Shown: in pieces, positions 6,124 through 6,690 of the stretch | Layout of the letters: the number at the start of each line of letters is the position of its first letter | Position numbering within the stretch: the first letter of the stretch is position 1 | Program-made: the position numbers and the translations under genes | The notes under the pieces: model-generated | Databases searched by the model: none | What the model was told of the DNA's origin: nothing | The model's input: only the letters and a program-made list of their open reading frames with translations | Assembly (NCBI GenBank): GCA_030589965.1 | Contig: JAUUZM010000183.1 | Location: 1 to 6,690 of the forward strand | Direction of reading: 5' to 3' | Length of the DNA stretch: 6,690 nucleotides | DNA from: Bacteroides sp. | GTDB taxonomy: Bacteria; Bacteroidota; Bacteroidia; Bacteroidales; SM23-62

Positions 6124-6690
6124 CGTTTTTTATCTCCTTTTGGTACAGGAATTTCAAACCCGACAAGAGCCCCTCCTTCAGGTCTGTTCTCCGCCCACAT
6201 CTTTCCGGCATGCATTTCAATGATGGACTGACTGATTGCCAGACCCATACCGGTACCCTCAGGATTCCAGGTCACCATCGGTTCGAAGATTTTGTCGATC
6301 TTCTCAGCATCGATCCCGGTTCCATTGTCGGAAACCCACACTTTTAGAATGTTTGAATCTTGTGTAGTTCCAACTTTTAGCTGGCGATCATTCTTCGGTA
6401 AGTGGTCCATAGCATGGATACTATTCTGGATGAGGTTGACCAGAACCTGCTGGATCTGTACCCTGTTCCCCTTAACCAGTGGAAGTGGATCGGTAATCTC
6501 GGTTGAAGTTGAGATATTTTGTATGACAAATTCACTATGGAGTAAACGCATAGTTTCATCGATAGTGATACCGATATCAACCAGCTGTAACTCTCCTTTC
6601 TGCTTCCGATACAAGTCCCGCAGATTACGAATTACATCACTGGCTCGTTTAGTATCACTTACAATATCGGCCATGATCTCTGCCAGTTCC
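6120..6690 (-). CDS. FixL-like sensor histidine kinase, C-terminal part (runs off right edge)
   Basis: The frame is open to the window edge, giving about 190 residues of a longer protein; the Met codon at 6674 is internal, not the start. The visible part begins with the second helix of the dimerisation domain (ELAEIMADIVSD, then KRASDVIRNLRDLYRK), a pattern typical of FixL-like and related PAS-containing kinases. The ATPase domain follows: N-box VNLIQNSIHAMD, G1 VSDNGTGI, F-box region KIFEPMVTW, G2 EGTGMGLAISQSIIEMHAGKMWAEN, then GGALVGFEIP near the C-terminus. The F-box region reads EPMVTWNPEG where relatives commonly have EPFFTTKPEG, a mild deviation. The phosphoacceptor His and the sensing domain lie outside the window, so the signal cannot be named. 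The TGA at 6122-6120 overlaps the regulator start, so the two are a cognate pair. Confidence 0.9.
   Translation of the reverse strand, partial: ELAEIMADIVSDTKRASDVIRNLRDLYRKQKGELQLVDIGITIDETMRLLHSEFVIQNISTSTEITDPLPLVKGNRVQIQQVLVNLIQNSIHAMDHLPKNDRQLKVGTTQDSNILKVWVSDNGTGIDAEKIDKIFEPMVTWNPEGTGMGLAISQSIIEMHAGKMWAENRPEGGALVGFEIPVPKGDKKR

Noticed and set aside
1..6690. A new defence, mobile or retron-like system
   Set aside because: No integrase, transposase, nuclease, reverse transcriptase, toxin-antitoxin pair, CRISPR repeats or tRNA-flanked island is visible; genes match metabolism, envelope and two-component families.

Overview
The window looks like chromosomal DNA from a member of the Bacteroidota. 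Three things support this: promoter-like TAnnTTTG (-7) elements ahead of two gene starts, A-rich leaders without clear Shine-Dalgarno sequences, and the gene families present (a YkuD_2-type and a YcbB-type L,D-transpeptidase, and a GAP-family membrane protein). The lineage is inferred from these signs and no marker gene is available. I see no RNA gene, CRISPR array, insertion sequence or phage gene.

Layout from left to right. (1) At the left edge is the 5' part of a minus-strand gene for a small DUF2007-like protein. (2) Divergent from it is a long-form ATP-dependent 6-phosphofructokinase on the plus strand, the committing step of glycolysis. (3) Seven bases past its stop, convergent on the minus strand, lies a six-helix GAP/LysE-superfamily membrane protein. 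Just upstream of that is a previously unlisted 41-codon single-helix membrane ORF whose stop overlaps the membrane protein's start (ATGA). (4) A roughly 230-base divergent control region holds Bacteroidota-type promoter elements for both strands and a perfect 7-bp inverted repeat. (5) Two secreted L,D-transpeptidases follow in tandem on the plus strand: a compact YkuD_2 enzyme and a three-domain YcbB-like enzyme. Both probably act on peptidoglycan in the periplasm. (6) Next, on the minus strand, is a wrecked glycoside hydrolase family 15 (glucoamylase/trehalase-like) gene. Its N-terminal and C-terminal ends are recognisable but most of the body is deleted, and it carries frameshifts, a 10-bp tandem duplication and a nonsense codon. 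(7) Upstream of it on the same strand is a FixL/FixJ-type two-component pair, with response regulator and histidine kinase genes overlapping by ATGA. The kinase runs off the right edge.

How they fit together: the window is mostly housekeeping (glycolysis and envelope remodelling) rather than a new defence or mobile system. The most informative non-obvious items are the small membrane ORF coupled to the GAP-family gene, the decayed GH15 gene lying downstream of the two-component pair, and the divergent regulatory region with its inverted repeat.
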